NCBI GenBank assembly: GCA_019310865.1
Contig: JAFDDL010000274.1
Span: 1 to 9,181, forward strand
Reading direction: 5' to 3'
Source: Deltaproteobacteria bacterium
GTDB taxonomy: Bacteria > Desulfobacterota > Desulfobacteria > Desulfobacterales > JAFDDL01
Length of the DNA: 9,181 nucleotides
Shown here: positions 6,732-9,181 of the stretch, piece by piece
Position numbering within the stretch: position 1 is the stretch's first letter
Layout: each line of letters opens with the position of its first letter
Translations under genes and position numbers: made by a program
The notes under the pieces: generated by a model
What the model saw: only the letters and a program-made list of their open reading frames with translations
Told to the model about the DNA's origin: nothing
Databases searched by the model: none

Positions 6732-6816
6732 GATGTTACCTCCATTGAATTTGGTTTTGTTGTTGGCATCGTTCTATCACTTTTTTGCCGACTCATTAAA
6801 TCGTTCCACTGGAAAT

Positions 6817-6844
6817 AATTTATGCACATACTAATCAATGTCAA
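6817..6844 (-). promoter_or_regulatory. Candidate sigma70-like promoter for hsp20
   Basis: On the minus strand a perfect TTGACA (6844-6839) lies 16 bases upstream of TAAATT (6822-6817), placing a start site about 80 bases before the GGAGG site. No clear sigma32-type sequence was seen, so heat-shock control of this gene is not evident from sequence. The AT-rich surroundings lower confidence. Confidence 0.4.
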
Positions 6845-7000
6845 TATTAAATCACATTATTTTTTATATTTTTCTTATTTAGTAATGCAACAGTCTCTAT
6901 TTAATCTCATCAATCTCCGAAAACATAAGCCTGTTATTAAAAACATCACCCATATTAATCTTTAGGGCTCGCGCAGGAAAGCGTAGTATCCGAAAAAAAC

Positions 7001-7029
7001 TTGACAATCATGACTCAGTCTGTTTTTAT
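7001..7029 (+). promoter_or_regulatory. Sigma70-like promoter of the homocysteine operon leader
   Basis: A perfect TTGACA at 7001-7006 is followed, after 17 bases, by TTTTAT at 7024-7029, matching four of six -10 consensus positions. Transcription would begin near 7036 and produce a leader of about 180 bases before the DUF39 start, containing the Met-rich leader ORF and the attenuator hairpins. Consensus -35 and spacing make this the best promoter in the window. Confidence 0.6.
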
Positions 7030-7058
7030 AAAAGCCAATTAATTTTTCGGAGAATCTC

Positions 7059-7136
7059 ATGACGGTCAGACACACCATGGAAACCATGCTTATGCTCATG
7101 TCGATGATGCACAGCAGAGGTTCGCCCATGGGTTGA
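7059..7136 (+). CDS. Methionine-rich leader peptide of the homocysteine operon
   Basis: This short ORF encodes 25 residues, eight of them Met (positions 1, 7, 10, 12, 14, 16, 17 and 24). The densest part is the alternation MLMLMSMM at 10-17. GGAGA at 7049-7053, five bases before the ATG, is a good ribosome site. The ORF lies between a promoter and a terminator directly ahead of homocysteine biosynthesis genes, exactly where leader peptides of his, trp or leu operons lie. The Met codons at 7086-7109 would act as the sensing run: ribosomes stall there when charged Met-tRNA is scarce. The last codons and stop lie within the 5' arm of the antiterminator, so a ribosome completing the peptide masks that arm. 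No homologue is recalled. Confidence 0.75.
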   Translation: MTVRHTMETMLMLMSMMHSRGSPMG

Positions 7137-7169
7137 TCGCAGAGGTCACTGTAATCCTAACCGTGGGCG
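7123..7169 (+). promoter_or_regulatory. Antiterminator hairpin of the Met-leader attenuator
   Basis: CGCCCATGG at 7123-7131 can pair with CCGTGGGCG at 7161-7169: nine contiguous pairs including one G-U, with two further A-T pairs beyond a bulge. The 3' arm is the same sequence that forms the 5' arm of the terminator, so the two structures exclude each other. The 5' arm covers the final codons and is followed at once by the leader stop, so it is available only while ribosomes are stalled on the upstream Met codons. Confidence 0.7.
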
Positions 7170-7194
7170 CCGAGAGGGCCCATGGTTTTTTTTT
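7159..7194 (+). terminator. Attenuator terminator upstream of the DUF39 gene
   Basis: AACCGTGGGC (7159-7168) pairs with GCCCATGGTT (7178-7187) around a nine-base loop, with one G-U pair. The stem merges into a run of nine Ts at 7186-7194. This is a canonical intrinsic terminator placed only 20 bases before the ATG of the operon it would switch off. Its 3' arm repeats the GCCCATGG found in the leader-ORF arm at 7124-7131, the duplicated sequence expected for alternative pairing with one shared middle arm. Confidence 0.85.
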
Positions 7195-7213
7195 GCTGAA
7201 AGGAGGTATTTAA

Positions 7214-8404
7214 ATGGCGAAAACCCTGGAAGAGATCAACGAGAAAATACGATCCGGAAATGTGGTCGTACTAACCGCCGAAGAGGATATCGGTGAGGTC
7301 AAAAAGAAGGGGACCGCAGCGGTTGCCCGGGAGGTGGATGTGGTCACCACCGGAACCTTCAGTCCCATGTGCTCATCGGGGGCCTTTTTAAACATTCGGC
7401 AAATGAAAGAGAAAATGAAAATCGGGGGCGGTCACGCATCCTTAAACGGCGTACCCGCCTACGCAGGACTGGCTGCAGCGGACATCTACATCGGGGCAAC
7501 GGCCTTGCCCGACGGCGACCCGAGAAACAGCAATGGTCAACCCGGCAAATTCAGATACGGCGGCGCCCATGTCATCGAAGAGCTGATTGGCGGAAAGAAG
7601 GTGATGCTCCGGGCCGGCGGCCACGGCACGGATTGCTATCCAAAACAAAGCCGGGAGCAGCTCATCGGGCTCGAAGACACCCTTGATGCGTTTATATTCA
7701 ATCCAAGAAACTGCTATCAGAACTATAATGTGGCGGTGAACCTGTCGGACAAACCGATATATACCTATATGGGCAAATTGTCGGCCAACCTCGGCAACGC
7801 CAATTACTGTAGCGCCGGTCAGCTGTCGCCGCTTTTCAACGACCCGCATTACCGAACCATCGGACTCGGCTCCCGGGTTTTCTTTTGCGGCGCCGAAGGG
7901 TATGTCGCCTGGAACGGCACCCAGCACAATCCGGCAGCACAGCGCCTGGATAATGGAACGCCCCGAACACCGGCCGGCACCCTGGCCCTGATCGGCAACA
8001 TGAAAGAAATGGACCCCAAATGGCTGCGGGCTGTTTCCTTCACCGGGTATGGCGTGACATTGAGCCTGGCTGTGGGCATACCCATCCCGATTCTCGATGA
8101 GCAAATGGCAAGCTATGTCGCGGTATCCGATGCGGACCTGAAAGCCCCCATTATCGACTACAGCGAATTTTATCCACGAGGGCAAGGCGAAGCGAAGCTC
8201 GGTGAAGTCACCTATGAGCAGCTGAAAAGCGGAAGCATTCAGGTCCAGGGTAAAACGGTACCCACCGGATCTTTTTCCAGCTATGCACTGGCCCGAGAGG
8301 TTGCCGGCCATCTCAAGGATCTAATCGGCAATGGCGAATTTTACCTGTCCCAAGCCCAGGCGCCTTTGCCGGGGGCAGCCGTTGGAAAGGAGGGATCAAT
8401 ATGA
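7214..8404 (+). CDS. Homocysteine biosynthesis protein (DUF39)
   Basis: This 396-residue protein of the DUF39 (HcyBio) family works with a NIL/ferredoxin partner to incorporate sulfide into aspartate semialdehyde, giving homocysteine. This route was shown in methanogens and inferred in sulfate reducers. Visible features: TGTFSPMCSSGAF at 46-58 with Cys53, GGGHASLNGVPAYAG at 71-85, FRYGGAHVIEEL at 113-124, AGGHGTDCYP with Cys141, the NCYQNYNVAVN segment with Cys167, NYCSAGQLSPLFND with Cys199, and FFCGAEGYVAWNGTQHNP with Cys225. Unlike some relatives, there is no CBS domain extension. AAAGGAGGT at 7199-7207 gives a strong, unambiguous start. The gene follows a Met-leader attenuator and overlaps the ferredoxin gene by ATGA, so it is almost certainly the first gene of a methionine-controlled operon. 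Confidence 0.92.
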   Translation: MAKTLEEINEKIRSGNVVVLTAEEDIGEVKKKGTAAVAREVDVVTTGTFSPMCSSGAFLNIRQMKEKMKIGGGHASLNGVPAYAGLAAADIYIGATALPDGDPRNSNGQPGKFRYGGAHVIEELIGGKKVMLRAGGHGTDCYPKQSREQLIGLEDTLDAFIFNPRNCYQNYNVAVNLSDKPIYTYMGKLSANLGNANYCSAGQLSPLFNDPHYRTIGLGSRVFFCGAEGYVAWNGTQHNPAAQRLDNGTPRTPAGTLALIGNMKEMDPKWLRAVSFTGYGVTLSLAVGIPIPILDEQMASYVAVSDADLKAPIIDYSEFYPRGQGEAKLGEVTYEQLKSGSIQVQGKTVPTGSFSSYALAREVAGHLKDLIGNGEFYLSQAQAPLPGAAVGKEGSI

Positions 8405-8811
8405 AGAAAATGAAAGTGGTACTCTCGTTTCCCCCAACTGTGGTGGAAGAACCGGTTGTCTACCATCTGGCGGTGGATTACGGCGTGCGCGCCAACATTC
8501 TGCGCGCAAGCATCGACCCGGGAAAACAGGGGCGAATGATTGTGGAGCTAGAGGGCACCAACAGCCAGGTGTCCCGAGGCCTGAACTACCTCGAACGGGT
8601 GGGCGTCGTTGTCTCCCCACTGTCAAAGGAGATTCGGCATCGGGAAGAGGTTTGCACCAGTTGCACGGCCTGTGTCCCTCAATGCCCCACTGCTGCACTG
8701 GACGTAGACAGAGAAAGTTGGCTGGTGTCGTTCGATGCCGACAAATGCGTGGTCTGCCTTTCTTGTCTGGACACCTGCATTTACAAAGCCATCGCGATTC
8801 AGGAAGATTAA
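8401..8811 (+). CDS. NIL domain / 2x[4Fe-4S] ferredoxin, homocysteine synthesis partner
   Basis: This 136-residue protein has an N-terminal NIL domain (about 3-76; the domain is also found on methionine ABC transporter ATPases as a ligand-binding module) and two [4Fe-4S] motifs: CTSCTACVPQCP with Cys85, 88, 91, 95, and CVVCLSCLDTC with Cys116, 119, 122, 126. It probably supplies electrons for reductive homocysteine formation by the DUF39 protein, and its NIL domain could sense methionine or a related amino acid (inference). Its ATG overlaps the DUF39 stop (ATGA at 8401-8404), and AAGGAGGG lies just upstream, so translation is coupled. It is the last gene of the operon before a strong hairpin. 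Confidence 0.92.
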   Translation: MKKMKVVLSFPPTVVEEPVVYHLAVDYGVRANILRASIDPGKQGRMIVELEGTNSQVSRGLNYLERVGVVVSPLSKEIRHREEVCTSCTACVPQCPTAALDVDRESWLVSFDADKCVVCLSCLDTCIYKAIAIQED

Positions 8812-8827
8812 CGGAATCAAACACCGA

Positions 8828-8862
8828 TCCCCCGGCCCACCGTCACGAAGTGGGTCGGGGGA
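8828..8862. terminator. Strong hairpin between convergent genes
   Basis: CCCCCGGCCCAC (8829-8840) pairs with GTGGGTCGGGGG (8850-8861), all 12 positions with one G-U, around a nine-base loop; a T-A pair extends the base. It sits between the ends of the ferredoxin and PqiC-type genes. No T tract follows on either strand, so it may act as a transcript end-stabilising or rho-assisted hairpin rather than a canonical intrinsic terminator. Confidence 0.6.
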
Positions 8863-8867
8863 AGCAC

Positions 8868-9181
8868 TCATAGAGCCTTATGCAGTGCCTGCAACGCAAC
8901 CGCCATCTCTTTGCTGAGATCCCCAAGCAGTCGGCTCATGGCGGTCACCATTGCGTCCACGTCCATACTTTCAACCGGTGTACTGAAATCGGACCGTTTC
9001 TTCACCGTTTCCGCTGCTTCTGAACCGACCTTTATTCCCCAGTGAACGGACAGATCGGCGTTGCCATTCGGCATCGTATCAAAGCGAACCACATTCACGC
9101 TAAGGCGGTAGGTCGGCTGAGCCGCCCGGCCCCACGGAAATACAATGGTCTGTTTTACTCCTGTGAGAATGGCAATGTTTT
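8868..9181 (-). CDS. PqiC-type ABC transport auxiliary lipoprotein, 3' part
   Basis: Only the C-terminal 103 or so residues are in the window; the frame is open to its right edge, and the start, with the expected lipoprotein signal, lies outside. The visible part has the family pattern VFPWGRAAQPTYRLSVNVVRFDTMPNG, then DLSVHWGI, and a C-terminal helix MVTAMSRLLGDLSKEMAVAL. This matches the DUF330/PqiC family, the periplasm-facing lipoproteins of PqiABC- and Mla-like phospholipid transport systems in the envelope. A GTG at 9098 is internal and should not be taken as the start, because family-like sequence continues upstream. Neighbouring mlaEFD-like genes would be expected beyond 9181. Confidence 0.8.
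   Translation of the reverse strand, partial: NIAILTGVKQTIVFPWGRAAQPTYRLSVNVVRFDTMPNGNADLSVHWGIKVGSEAAETVKKRSDFSTPVESMDVDAMVTAMSRLLGDLSKEMAVALQALHKAL

Noticed and set aside
7036..7213. SAM or SAH riboswitch upstream of the homocysteine genes
   Set aside because: No SAM-I style multi-helix core or other known aptamer pattern could be traced; the leader is fully accounted for by the Met-rich ORF and the two alternative hairpins.
7442..8311. Long minus-strand ORF (289 codons) opposite DUF39
   Set aside because: It lies wholly antisense to a confidently recognised gene and has no recognisable domain; it is a shadow of the DUF39 codon pattern.

Overview
The window looks like chromosomal DNA from an anaerobic, probably sulfate-reducing Desulfobacterota (Desulfobacterales-like) bacterium. 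This is an inference. It rests on a DUF39 plus NIL/ferredoxin homocysteine pair, an apparent selenocysteine-containing ArsS, a MerA-like flavoprotein without mercury-specific cysteines, and a PknB-type kinase followed by a DUF4384 module. No database search was possible.

Left part (1-4506): after a 300-base leader containing a 7-bp tandem array, a tightly packed plus-strand set encodes an exported DUF547 protein, a MerA-like pyridine nucleotide-disulfide oxidoreductase, and the arsenosugar radical SAM enzyme ArsS, whose start overlaps the preceding stop. The first stop of arsS, TGA at 3517-3519, lies where the family has a conserved Cys. It is followed by an in-frame GGAIKT tail and a short hairpin of bacterial SECIS type, so arsS is read here as a selenoprotein gene ending at 3540. 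A 147-bp palindromic element follows, and then a TVP38/TMEM64 membrane protein.

Middle part (4507-6743): a Ser/Thr protein kinase has its transmembrane and DUF4384 part in the +1 frame, so a frameshift probably splits one receptor-like kinase. It converges on a minus-strand small heat-shock protein gene. The typical N-terminus of that protein also lies in another frame, just upstream of the alpha-crystallin core.

Right part (6744-9181): a sigma70-like promoter precedes a 25-codon leader ORF with eight Met codons. Mutually exclusive antiterminator and terminator hairpins with nine Ts follow, and then the DUF39 and NIL/ferredoxin genes for making homocysteine from aspartate semialdehyde and sulfide. 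This has every sequence element of a ribosome-mediated, methionine-sensing transcription attenuator, and it is the strongest regulatory discovery in the window. The window ends in the 3' part of a convergent PqiC-type lipoprotein gene, separated from the homocysteine operon by a strong hairpin.

How the parts connect: the homocysteine operon feeds methionine and SAM supply. ArsS consumes SAM, and a UGA-decoding selenocysteine system must exist elsewhere in the genome if the ArsS reading is right.
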